From: Dehalococcoidia bacterium
GTDB taxonomy: Bacteria > Chloroflexota > Dehalococcoidia > Lucifugimonadales > Lucifugimonadaceae
Assembly (NCBI GenBank): GCA_026421215.1
Contig: JAPKBN010000009.1
Span: forward strand, 1-54,228
Direction of reading: 5' to 3'
Length of the DNA stretch: 54,228 nucleotides
Each line of letters opens with the position of its first letter. Position 1 is the stretch's first letter. The notes under the pieces are model-generated. The model saw only the letters and a program-made list of their open reading frames with translations, did no database searches and had not been told where the DNA came from. Position numbers and translations under genes: made by a program. Below, one piece after another: positions 45,189 through 52,816 of this stretch.

Positions 45189-45980
45189 CTAACGTTTGAC
45201 GAACACGATCTCGGTCACACTGCCGCTCTCGGAAGTCAATTCTGGATTGAACACATGCCCTTCTGGATGCGAAAAACCGGCAAGCAAATCTAGAGCAGAA
45301 TCGGCCGAGCCTGCTGCTTCAGTGTTGGTGACCAGATGACGTATCAGTGCCCCTTTTAGCAACTTGGACCGGTGGTTAACGGTCTTCAATTCACCTACGG
45401 CGTTCCGCTCAAGAAACTTGACCGTGAATCGGGTCTGGTACCGGACCTTTGAAGAATCCCATGCGGCGCTGTGTTCGATCGGCAGCAAGTCCCAGATAAC
45501 GCTATCTTCAGCTGACTCCGCCAGGGATTCCGTGATCGCACGTTTCCAGACTGCGGCGCAGGTCTTGCCGTGTAGTAGCTTGCCGCCCATCTTCAACTTG
45601 TACGCTGGGATCATGTCGAAGGGCCGGACTATGCCAAACAGGCCTGACATGATGATCACCGAGTTCCCAAACACTTCCCTGGCGTCGCCATCAAGCGATT
45701 GGTGGTCGATCGCGTCGTACATCACCCCTGTGTAACGCTCGATAGCCGGGAGTGTCGAAGCCGTGTTCAGCTCGGCATTTTCCGCCATTGCTTTTTCGAG
45801 CGCCGGTCCCTTGACGCCAAGAAGTGCCCGTGACGATCTGGGTCGCTCACTCAATTTCACGATGGCCTGTGTGAATAGGGCACGTGTCGGGTTGAGCTCC
45901 TCGAACGACAGAGATTCGAGATCAAGAGGCGCGCCTTCACCGCCGGAAGCTTTGCCTTCCGAGGGCGGGAGAAGGATCAG
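45189..45980 (-). CDS. yaaA: YaaA family peroxide-stress protein, apparent CTG start
   Basis: Family-like length, 263 residues, when read from CTG 45980. The conserved N-terminal motif LILLPPSEGK then begins directly at the start, followed by LDLESLSFEELNPTRALF. If GTG 45860 were used the motif would be lost and only 223 residues remain. The C-terminal stretch SGLFGIVRPFDMIPAYKLKM and NHRSKLLKGALIRHLV are typical YaaA. The E. coli protein lowers free iron under H2O2 stress and binds DNA. There is no in-frame ATG/GTG/TTG upstream before the TAA. So CTG, or a lost start, is needed. Confidence 0.82.
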   Translation of the reverse strand: MILLPPSEGKASGGEGAPLDLESLSFEELNPTRALFTQAIVKLSERPRSSRALLGVKGPALEKAMAENAELNTASTLPAIERYTGVMYDAIDHQSLDGDAREVFGNSVIIMSGLFGIVRPFDMIPAYKLKMGGKLLHGKTCAAVWKRAITESLAESAEDSVIWDLLPIEHSAAWDSSKVRYQTRFTVKFLERNAVGELKTVNHRSKLLKGALIRHLVTNTEAAGSADSALDLLAGFSHPEGHVFNPELTSESGSVTEIVFVKR

Positions 45981-46106
45981 TGGTGAGGAAGCTATCGCCG
46001 AGATTCCGTTCGCTTATGAGTTATGCGCCAAGTGTGACCTGCCTGGGACCGTTGTGCCAGTGCGGTGTCGATTTACGGATTGGGAGGTATGTCGCGGATA
46101 CGGGCC

Positions 46107-46925
46107 TTACGCTGTATGTGGTGCTATGCCCGTGGCGTGGCACCAGAAGAATGATGCGAACGCCCCCGGAGTAGCCGCCCAGTCCGTCCACGCCTGGCGC
46201 ATGCGCTCTATCTCGTCCGCACTCGCCCAGCCCTGCTCTTGGCCCGCCGCAACAAGCTCCGGATTACCTAGGATCGAGTACATGTAGCTGACGCCCTCGG
46301 CGGTTCCGCTATCCGTACCGTGTGACTCGGCCATGGCGTCGGCGTTCACATCAAGAAATCCGGCCGATAATAAAAGCTCGCGCAGGCGTCGGCCGACGTT
46401 CGGATGTCCGCCTCGGTGCCGTTGCCAGCGGTTCCTTAACTCGATCGAATCCCGCAGCGCGCCGGTATCCGGATGCAAGAGAGCAACGCCCCAGTCAGGG
46501 CTTCGAACACCGATGACACCGCCGGGCTTCAAAACTCGAAGCAGTTCCTCAATCCCAACGCCCGGGTCTGACAGGTGCTCTATCAGGCCGTTCGCGAAGA
46601 CCGCGTCGAAATGACCGTCTTCAAACGGAAGATTCGTCACATCAGCGACCTGGTATGAGATGTTTTCTATCCCCGCATCACGCCTATCCCTGGACGCTGT
46701 TTCGATCCTTGTCGAATCTAGGTCTATGCCGACAACCTCACCCGGCGATGCGTGCATTGCCAGGCCGTGGGTGATAGATCCGAGACCGCAGCCCGCGTCT
46801 AGGAGGGTCATTCTTGGCTTAAGGAACGGCAGAAAAAAAGCGGCCTCTCGCTCGGCATCACGTAACCGGAAGCGCCGGGTTTCCTCGTCGTGCCCGCCGG
46901 TCTCATCGGAGCTCCCAAGACTCAC
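46107..46925 (-). CDS. Class I SAM-dependent methyltransferase
   Basis: 272 residues. SAM motif I LLDAGCGLGS (41-50), acidic motif II GIDLDSTRIE, motif post-I VADVTNLPFEDGHFDAVFANG, and LRVLKPGG. Related to UbiE/COQ5-like enzymes; the target is unknown. GTG 46925 overlaps the stop of the upstream GNAT gene (GTGA). Confidence 0.92.
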   Translation of the reverse strand: MSLGSSDETGGHDEETRRFRLRDAEREAAFFLPFLKPRMTLLDAGCGLGSITHGLAMHASPGEVVGIDLDSTRIETASRDRRDAGIENISYQVADVTNLPFEDGHFDAVFANGLIEHLSDPGVGIEELLRVLKPGGVIGVRSPDWGVALLHPDTGALRDSIELRNRWQRHRGGHPNVGRRLRELLLSAGFLDVNADAMAESHGTDSGTAEGVSYMYSILGNPELVAAGQEQGWASADEIERMRQAWTDWAATPGAFASFFWCHATGIAPHTA

Positions 46926-47419
46926 GGCGTGCCTCTTGATAAGTCCAGTTCAAAACCCCATTCAGGACTGTTATCGGGATCGTCCAACACCCGGTCGCCC
47001 ACCACGTTAAACCCCATTTTTTTATACATCTCGTGAGCGTCGTTGAACCGCTTGTCGGACCATGCGATAGCCTTCGGATGTCCGGTGTCCCTTGCCCAGT
47101 TTAGGAAATGGTCCGTCATGAGGCGTCCATAGCCGCGTCCACGGTGATCTCTGTGTAGGTACAGTCGTTCGATCTCCGCTTCGGCACCGCGATCCAGTGC
47201 GCAGACAGTACCGATAACGTGATCATCCAGTACAAGCACCGAGAAAAACCCACCGGTGTCAATGTAGGTTTCTTGGATCGTATACAGGTCACGATGATAA
47301 TCGTCTGGGTCCCATGTCAGCCGGTACTCGTCGTACACCGCCTTGATCACGGCGGCGATCCCGGGCTGCCACCGGTCTTCGTACGGGAGTAATTGGGGCA
47401 TGTCTGCTGGAGGACTCAT
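46922..47419 (-). CDS. GNAT family N-acetyltransferase
   Basis: 165 residues from ATG 47419, with AGGA about 8 bases upstream; a longer frame reaches 47587. The acetyl-CoA loop LHRDHRGRGYGRLM is at about 88-101, with FNDAHEMYKKMGF after it. Four-base overlap with the methyltransferase suggests both modify the same small molecule or protein. Divergent from the MFS gene. Confidence 0.9.
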   Translation of the reverse strand: MSPPADMPQLLPYEDRWQPGIAAVIKAVYDEYRLTWDPDDYHRDLYTIQETYIDTGGFFSVLVLDDHVIGTVCALDRGAEAEIERLYLHRDHRGRGYGRLMTDHFLNWARDTGHPKAIAWSDKRFNDAHEMYKKMGFNVVGDRVLDDPDNSPEWGFELDLSRGTP

Positions 47420-47683
47420 TTCAGGTCCTGATTTCTGGATTGGCTGACTTGATTGACACGGATTAGTCCGTTCCCTACTGAACGATCGACTTGTATTAGG
47501 AACCAATCTACCCTTCCGGTTATCGGGAAGGCGTATTTCCGGAATACGTTCGGTGAAATTGCTACGGGAGATGGTGCACCCACGCACCGCTAACGATGCT
47601 CAAGTAACGGAGTCGGAGCGAGCGGATAACGTCGGGACGGTGGCGGATTGCACAACCGTCCGTTCAGTTAGAGACTTGATGGT

Positions 47684-48979
47684 ATGGCGAACTCAGGTAC
47701 CGACGAAGAATCGAACACGGACGATCAACCTCAGGATATCGAGCAAGAGTCGATATTGCAGGAAGATTCCGACGAACAGTCGGCCGTGCTGCAGCTCATG
47801 CGGATTACCGATTTTCGGTATCTTTTCCTAGCGAACATGATGCTGTTCATGGCGTTCCAGATGCGGAATGTAGTGCAGTCATGGCTCGCGCTTGAATTAA
47901 CTGATTCACAGGCTTGGGTCGGGGTGATTAATGGATCGCCTGCAATTGCCATAATCTTGCTGGGCCTCATTGGAGGTGTGGCGTCAGATCGTTGGCCCAA
48001 GAGGGACATACTACTGTGGGTGCGGCTAGGGTTAGGGCTGGTTAATGTTGTGGTTGGTTACCTAGTTGTTATCGACGCGATTTCTATCTGGCATTTGCTT
48101 TTTCTCTCGATTGCACAAGGTGGTGCCATAGCATTCGGTATGCCAGCCACCCAGACAATAGTCCAGGACATAGTTGGCCGTCGGAGACTGCTCTCGGCAG
48201 TCTCACTTAACCAGTCTCTGGCTACCGTTGGGGGGATCGCTGGTCCTGCGGTGGGTGGTGCTTTGCTGGGTGTGATGGGGGTAGCGCCGGTGTACTTCGT
48301 GATAACTGTGATTTACGTACCAGTGATCTACGCAACATGGAAGATCAAGACACGTACACGTACGGAACGCTTGCCCGGATCGAATCCGTTGACCGATATA
48401 AAAGAGGCACTTACTTACGTGAAGTCGTCTCCTCCGTTACGAATTTTGGTCACCCTGAACGCTCTGGGGTTGATCGCAGGATTTATCTTTCCGATTATTC
48501 CGGTCTATGCTCGTGACGTCCTTGAAGTAGGGGAGTCGGGATTCGGAATTCTGATGGCTTCGTTCGGAATTGGGGGGTTTGTTGGGGGGTTGGGATTGGC
48601 CTTCCTTGGAGACGTTAAACACAAGGGCTGGCTGTTGCTCCTTGCGGTTATTATCTGGGACCCTGTAGCTATTCTTTTCGGGTTCTCCCGGGATTTTTAC
48701 TTCTCTGCAGTGTTGCTATTCTTGTTTGGAATCGCCGCATCTTTCTACATTTCGACCGTAGCTACTTTGTTCCAAACGTATGCACCTGAGCATCTGAGGG
48801 GCAAAATCATGGCAGTATTTGGCCTGACTTTGCAGCTCTTCCCGTTGGGATGGATGCTGGGTGGATTTACTGCCGAAAAGTTTGGCGCCGAAACAGCATT
48901 GATACTTGGTAACGGGTTCTCGTTCATCGTTACTGTCGTGATGTTCGCCCGTTCTAGGTCGTTCCGAGAACTCAGGTAG
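47684..48979 (+). CDS. MFS transporter (EntS/drug-exporter-like)
   Basis: 431 residues with about 12 transmembrane segments. An acidic, Gln-rich cytoplasmic tail of about 40 residues precedes TM1 (FLANMMLFMAFQMRNVVQSW). GGVASDRWPKRDILLWVRLG is the MFS A-like loop between TM2 and TM3, and the second half repeats the fold. It is likely a proton-driven exporter. The gene is visibly richer in A/T than its neighbours, so it may have been transferred. It ends 6 bases from the convergent JAMM gene. Confidence 0.92.
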   Translation: MANSGTDEESNTDDQPQDIEQESILQEDSDEQSAVLQLMRITDFRYLFLANMMLFMAFQMRNVVQSWLALELTDSQAWVGVINGSPAIAIILLGLIGGVASDRWPKRDILLWVRLGLGLVNVVVGYLVVIDAISIWHLLFLSIAQGGAIAFGMPATQTIVQDIVGRRRLLSAVSLNQSLATVGGIAGPAVGGALLGVMGVAPVYFVITVIYVPVIYATWKIKTRTRTERLPGSNPLTDIKEALTYVKSSPPLRILVTLNALGLIAGFIFPIIPVYARDVLEVGESGFGILMASFGIGGFVGGLGLAFLGDVKHKGWLLLLAVIIWDPVAILFGFSRDFYFSAVLLFLFGIAASFYISTVATLFQTYAPEHLRGKIMAVFGLTLQLFPLGWMLGGFTAEKFGAETALILGNGFSFIVTVVMFARSRSFRELR

Positions 48980-48985
48980 AGACTA

Positions 48986-49474
48986 TTAAACCTCAGCGCC
49001 CTCGAAGCGCGCGATCTCTGTGTATCCATCTTCTTCAATTGACCACGCGAATAGCGCCGCTTCCACCACTCGCTGGTTATCTATTCCGATCACGAGTTGC
49101 TGGACGGGATAGGTAGGGCCTCCGCCCCACTCAGGCGGATTAGTCGCAACAGTCCGGTCAGTTGCCGATAGATAGGCTAGACCGTTGGGATGGGAGTGAT
49201 AGATCACCAACGGAGGAGTAGCTGTATCAAGATCACGGTTGAGCGCCATCAGGTCTTCGCCCTCGATCACATACGCGGTCTCGGCCGGCCGGCCCGCTGC
49301 CGTTGGGTGATTGCCGGAGGCCTGCTGATTCGAGCATGTGCGCACGGTCGTGACCGGGCCCTCCGAAGGTCCCGCCAACCAGCCACAGCACTCTGCGGGG
49401 TAGGCGGATCGTGCCTCGGCGTAGGCGAGTATCAAGATGTCGCGGTCAATATGGATCGGCTCAGGAGCACTCAT
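48986..49474 (-). CDS. M67 family JAMM/MPN+ metalloprotease
   Basis: 162 residues. The full JAMM motif is present: Glu28 in YPAECCGWLAG, and His93-Ser-His95-Pro ... Ser103-x2-Asp106 in HSHPNGLAYLSATD. Prokaryotic relatives remove sulfur-carrier peptides (as Mec+/CysO) or ubiquitin-like tags. The ATG (49474) overlaps the TGA of the SDR gene upstream (ATGA). No MoaD/ThiS-like or E1-like gene is adjacent. Confidence 0.93.
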   Translation of the reverse strand: MSAPEPIHIDRDILILAYAEARSAYPAECCGWLAGPSEGPVTTVRTCSNQQASGNHPTAAGRPAETAYVIEGEDLMALNRDLDTATPPLVIYHSHPNGLAYLSATDRTVATNPPEWGGGPTYPVQQLVIGIDNQRVVEAALFAWSIEEDGYTEIARFEGAEV

Positions 49475-50283
49475 CCAAACACCGCCCCACCATCGAGATA
49501 GACCGTCTCACCCGTCATGTAATCGGCGGCGTCCGAGAGCATGAAGTGTGTCAGCAGACCGACCTCTCGCAACCGGCCTGGCCGGCGCAGTGGGATCTTC
49601 CCGGAGGCCGCTTGTTCTGCGGCGCGTTCCACAGCCTCGGGTGAAGTGACTGCGTCCGGGAACACGCCGGGAGCTATGGCGTTCACGTTTACGCCGTATG
49701 GCGCCCACTCAAGCGCCAGTGCCTGGGTCATACGCGTCAGCCCGGCTTTGGCGGCCGCGTATGCGACTGAGTTCGCTCCGCCGCGCGCCGCCGCGTATCC
49801 AGCAATGTTGACAACGCGTCCAGAACGCTGCTTGAGAAAGTGGTCGCCCGCGGCACGACAGCCTACAAACGCTTCTGTCAGGTTCACATCAAGGATGAAG
49901 CGCCACTCCTCGTCGCTGAGCGGCCCGACCTCGCTATCGCCATTTGGCAATGGAACGATCGGCTTAGAGATGGCATCGCCGACGCAGTTGACCAGTCCGT
50001 CCAATCGGCCAAAGTGGGACAAGGCTTGTTCCACAACCCCGGCCATGTCTTCGCCACACGTGGCGTCGGCGGCCATGAACTCGATCGGGTGCCCGGCGTC
50101 TGCAAGTTCGGCGGCTACCTGGGACATGTACGTCTCTGTCAGGGCGGTAGCGAGTACGTTCATGCCTGACTCCGCGAGTACGCGAGCGATGCCCTTGCCA
50201 ATACCGCGTCCGGCTCCAGCGACGATCACGGCACGACCCGTTAGATCGAACTCACGCGGTGTCTGATTGCTGTATTCAGTCAT
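49471..50283 (-). CDS. Short-chain dehydrogenase/reductase (SDR)
   Basis: 270 residues from ATG 50283. NAD(P)-binding GAGRGIG (23-29), the NVNL region, and the Tyr175-x3-Lys179 pair in YAAAKAG. At the usual catalytic Ser position (13 residues before Tyr) there is Gly162 (NIAGYAA). Catalysis may be weak or use another residue. Translationally coupled with the JAMM gene. Role unknown. Confidence 0.9.
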   Translation of the reverse strand: MTEYSNQTPREFDLTGRAVIVAGAGRGIGKGIARVLAESGMNVLATALTETYMSQVAAELADAGHPIEFMAADATCGEDMAGVVEQALSHFGRLDGLVNCVGDAISKPIVPLPNGDSEVGPLSDEEWRFILDVNLTEAFVGCRAAGDHFLKQRSGRVVNIAGYAAARGGANSVAYAAAKAGLTRMTQALALEWAPYGVNVNAIAPGVFPDAVTSPEAVERAAEQAASGKIPLRRPGRLREVGLLTHFMLSDAADYMTGETVYLDGGAVFG

Positions 50284-50449
50284 GGTGGGTGGATCCTTGG
50301 AATGATTGCAGAATATCGTTACGCGAGCGAGTTGCTGAATACACCATTGAGCCGGGAAAAGGTGCAGGACGAGGGGGAACTCTGTTGTGTTAATACGTTT
50401 GAGCGTGCGGTGACCTGACTCCCACATCCCGACGGGGGAATAGTCTCCC

Positions 50450-51316
50450 CTAAATTCCCGCCGCGTGTTTGAACTTCTCGAGTCGCTCGATGTGTGCGTC
50501 CGCGCCGGAGAGGCCCTGTCCCATAGTGTTGATGTCTAGGTAGTCGGCATTAATTCCGCTCCATGATTTCACGGCGTCGGGCCATGAGTCCTCACTCGCA
50601 AGATCGGCCGTAACACGCCCATTGATACCGATATCCGAACCTTCTCTCCCCGCTTCTTTAGCGTATGCATACAGCTTGTCTAGCTCCTGCAATCCAGATT
50701 CATCTGGCTGCCACATCGGCATCCAGCCATCAGCTATGCGGGCGATCCGTTTGACCACAATATCGGCACCGCCACCCAGCCATATTGGGATGGGCTGCTG
50801 GATCGGCAATGGGTTTATTCCGGCGTCGGGGACCGTGTGCCAGCGACCTTCAAAGCTAACGCTCTCTTTGGTCCAGAGCGCTCGCATCAGAGCGATCTGT
50901 TCTTCCGACCGCGCACCCCGGTTGGTGAACTCCGTCCCGAGAGATTCGTACTCGACGTCGTTCCAACCGATACCGATTCCCATGCGGAATCGACCATCGG
51001 ATAGCACATCTAGAGCCGCCGCTTGTTTGGCTACGAGCACGGTCTGGCGCTGCGGAAGGATCACGACCCCAGTGGCGAACTCTAATTTCTCTGTCATCCC
51101 TGCCATAAAGGAGAACAGCACAAATGGTTCATGAAACGCTGTTTCAAGAGAGTACGGGCCCTTCCAGTCTGGTCGGTTGGCCAGATTGGCACCGATTACG
51201 TGATCGTAGGCGAGGACGTGTGTATACCCCATCTGCTCCACAGCCTGGGTGTATGCGCGAACGCCGCTGGCATCCGGTCCAATTTCGGTCTGAGGGAAAA
51301 CGACGCCGATCTTCAT
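50450..51316 (-). CDS. LLM-class F420-dependent oxidoreductase
   Basis: 288 residues from ATG 51316. MKIGVVFPQTEIGPDASGVR, THVLAYDHV, LEFATGVVILPQRQTVLVAK, LDVLSDGRFRMGIGIGWN and PIPIWLGGGADIVVKRIAR identify the TIGR03619-like subgroup. Fourth luciferase-like enzyme of the window. It is 166 bases downstream of no close partner; the SDR gene follows it on the same strand. Confidence 0.9.
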   Translation of the reverse strand: MKIGVVFPQTEIGPDASGVRAYTQAVEQMGYTHVLAYDHVIGANLANRPDWKGPYSLETAFHEPFVLFSFMAGMTEKLEFATGVVILPQRQTVLVAKQAAALDVLSDGRFRMGIGIGWNDVEYESLGTEFTNRGARSEEQIALMRALWTKESVSFEGRWHTVPDAGINPLPIQQPIPIWLGGGADIVVKRIARIADGWMPMWQPDESGLQELDKLYAYAKEAGREGSDIGINGRVTADLASEDSWPDAVKSWSGINADYLDINTMGQGLSGADAHIERLEKFKHAAGI

Positions 51317-51691
51317 TTTTACGAACGCTCCGTTGCAATTAGAGGTTGACTGCCGATGCGCCGACACCCGAGGGAGCAAATGTAACAGCGGATTGGCTTG
51401 AGTGACGTGTGGCGGTTAATCGCGCCGATCCGTCTGATGGAGGCACGGCTTCACATCCGTGAAGTTGGATCCGATCTCGATTCCGCTCTGGCTAGATCAG
51501 AAGAGTTGGACGGGATTTTGAACGATCCGGCCGTCGAGGATTGCATCTTGCTGAATGATGGTATTCGATCTGTGAGCGATGTCGCACTAGAGTTGGTGGT
51601 GACGGCAAATTGGCTATGACAGTCGTACGTCTGGATTAGGATGTCGCCCGCGCTGTGTGCGTGACAGGTGTATTCGGATGGGAGAACAAGA
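51317..51691. other. Divergent intergenic region, 375 bp
   Basis: Between the luciferase-like gene and the first VOC gene. A 73-codon plus frame (51398-51619) has a TTG start, no ribosome site and no family match, so I do not call it. No other element seen. Confidence 0.4.
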
Positions 51692-52129
51692 TTGAAGATC
51701 AAAAACTGGAGCCATGTCGGCATCGTGGTTGATGACCTCGAAATGATGACCGACTTCTACGTCAACACCATTGGGTTAGAGCGGCTGCACGAGATCGACG
51801 CCAGACCACAGCCCGATGGAGATCACACAGGTGTTCCAAACGTTCATCGAACGCTGCGATTTGTAGGCATTCCCGGTGACCACGAGATCGAGCTCATCTA
51901 CTTCATAGACCCACCGGCCACCGATGGCCACGTGGGCGTCCATAAGTTTGGCTCTACGCATATCTGCTGGGACGTTGAGGACCTCGCATCGGTCTACGAA
52001 GAGCTGAAAAACAAGGTGAAGTTTGTGACCGAACCAAAGTGGCGAACTCGACCGGACGGCAGCACGGTTGGCCTGATATACGGGCAAGACCCGGAAGGCA
52101 ACTGGCTCGAGTTCACTCAGCGTCCTTAA
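51692..52129 (+). CDS. VOC (glyoxalase/extradiol dioxygenase-like) family protein, copy 1
   Basis: 145 residues from TTG 51692, which has GGGAG 7 bases upstream. Paired beta-alpha-beta-beta-beta units: SHVGIVVDDLEMMTDFYVN, RTLRFVGIPGDHEIELIYF, STHICWDVEDL and QDPEGNWLEFTQ. Metal ligand candidates are the His in SHVG, Glu in EIELI, His in THIC and Glu in WLEF. Isomerase, lyase or dioxygenase; substrate unknown. It is 115 bases before a close paralogue. Confidence 0.9.
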   Translation: MKIKNWSHVGIVVDDLEMMTDFYVNTIGLERLHEIDARPQPDGDHTGVPNVHRTLRFVGIPGDHEIELIYFIDPPATDGHVGVHKFGSTHICWDVEDLASVYEELKNKVKFVTEPKWRTRPDGSTVGLIYGQDPEGNWLEFTQRP

Positions 52130-52244
52130 GGGCGATGCTCGCATACGACTGGGTTTCGTCTAGGATTGTGGCGCACGGCCTCCGGGCCTTCTTCGAGCGC
52201 TCAGATATAGCGCGTTATCGGATAGAGAATAGAGGAGATCCTCG

Positions 52245-52682
52245 ATGGTCATGAATTTCGACCACACCGGAATTGTGGTCCAAGATCTGGAAAAAATCAC
52301 CGATTTTTACGTCAACGTTCTAGGCCTCAAGGTCGAGCACGAGATCGATGCTGTCGCCCCGCCGGAAGGTGACCACACTGGATTCCCGGGCGCGCGCCGT
52401 ACCTTGAGGTTCGTCGGAATCGAGAACAATCACCGTATAGAGCTGGTGAAATATCACAATCCGCCGGGTGAAGAAGGCTACCTTCGCAAGAACCAGTTCG
52501 GCGCGATGCACATCTGTTTTCATGTCGAGGATCTGCAGACGATCTTCAATGACCTGACTGCAAAGGGGATCAAGTTCGTCACCGATCCGATTTTCCGGGA
52601 GACGCCGGAAGGAACCCGAGGGATCATTTATCTTCAGGACCCCGAGGGTAACTGGCTCGAGTTTATCCAGCCGCCGAAGTAG
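52245..52682 (+). CDS. VOC family protein, copy 2 (tandem paralogue)
   Basis: 145 residues, ATG at 52245 with GGAG upstream. DHTGIVVQDLEKITDFYVNV, RTLRFVGIENNHRIELVKY, AMHICFHVEDLQ and LQDPEGNWLEFIQP align along the whole length with the preceding protein. A tandem duplication that has diverged in the middle loop (PPGEEGYLRKNQ against PPATDGHVGVHK). A strong terminator follows its stop. Confidence 0.92.
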   Translation: MVMNFDHTGIVVQDLEKITDFYVNVLGLKVEHEIDAVAPPEGDHTGFPGARRTLRFVGIENNHRIELVKYHNPPGEEGYLRKNQFGAMHICFHVEDLQTIFNDLTAKGIKFVTDPIFRETPEGTRGIIYLQDPEGNWLEFIQPPK

Positions 52683-52708
52683 GCGACCGGAAATCTGGTA
52701 CCTGAATA

Positions 52709-52758
52709 ACGGGCCGTTTCGTAACCTGTACAGGGGCGGGTACGAACGGTCCGTTTTT
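52709..52758 (+). terminator. Intrinsic terminator after the VOC pair
   Basis: ACGGGCCGTTTCGTA (52709-52723) pairs with TACGAACGGTCCGT (52741-52754), with one wobble and one bulge. TTTTT (52754-52758) follows. Loop of 17 bases. Confidence 0.85.
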
Positions 52759-52816
52759 ATGGAACCGTCTTCCCGCTTATCTGTTCATCGCAATCGCTGA
52801 GTCACCAACTTCGTCC

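Noticed and set aside
51398-51619. 73-codon plus frame between luciferase-like and VOC genes
   Set aside because: TTG start without ribosome site, no family resemblance; could be a real small gene but support is too thin.
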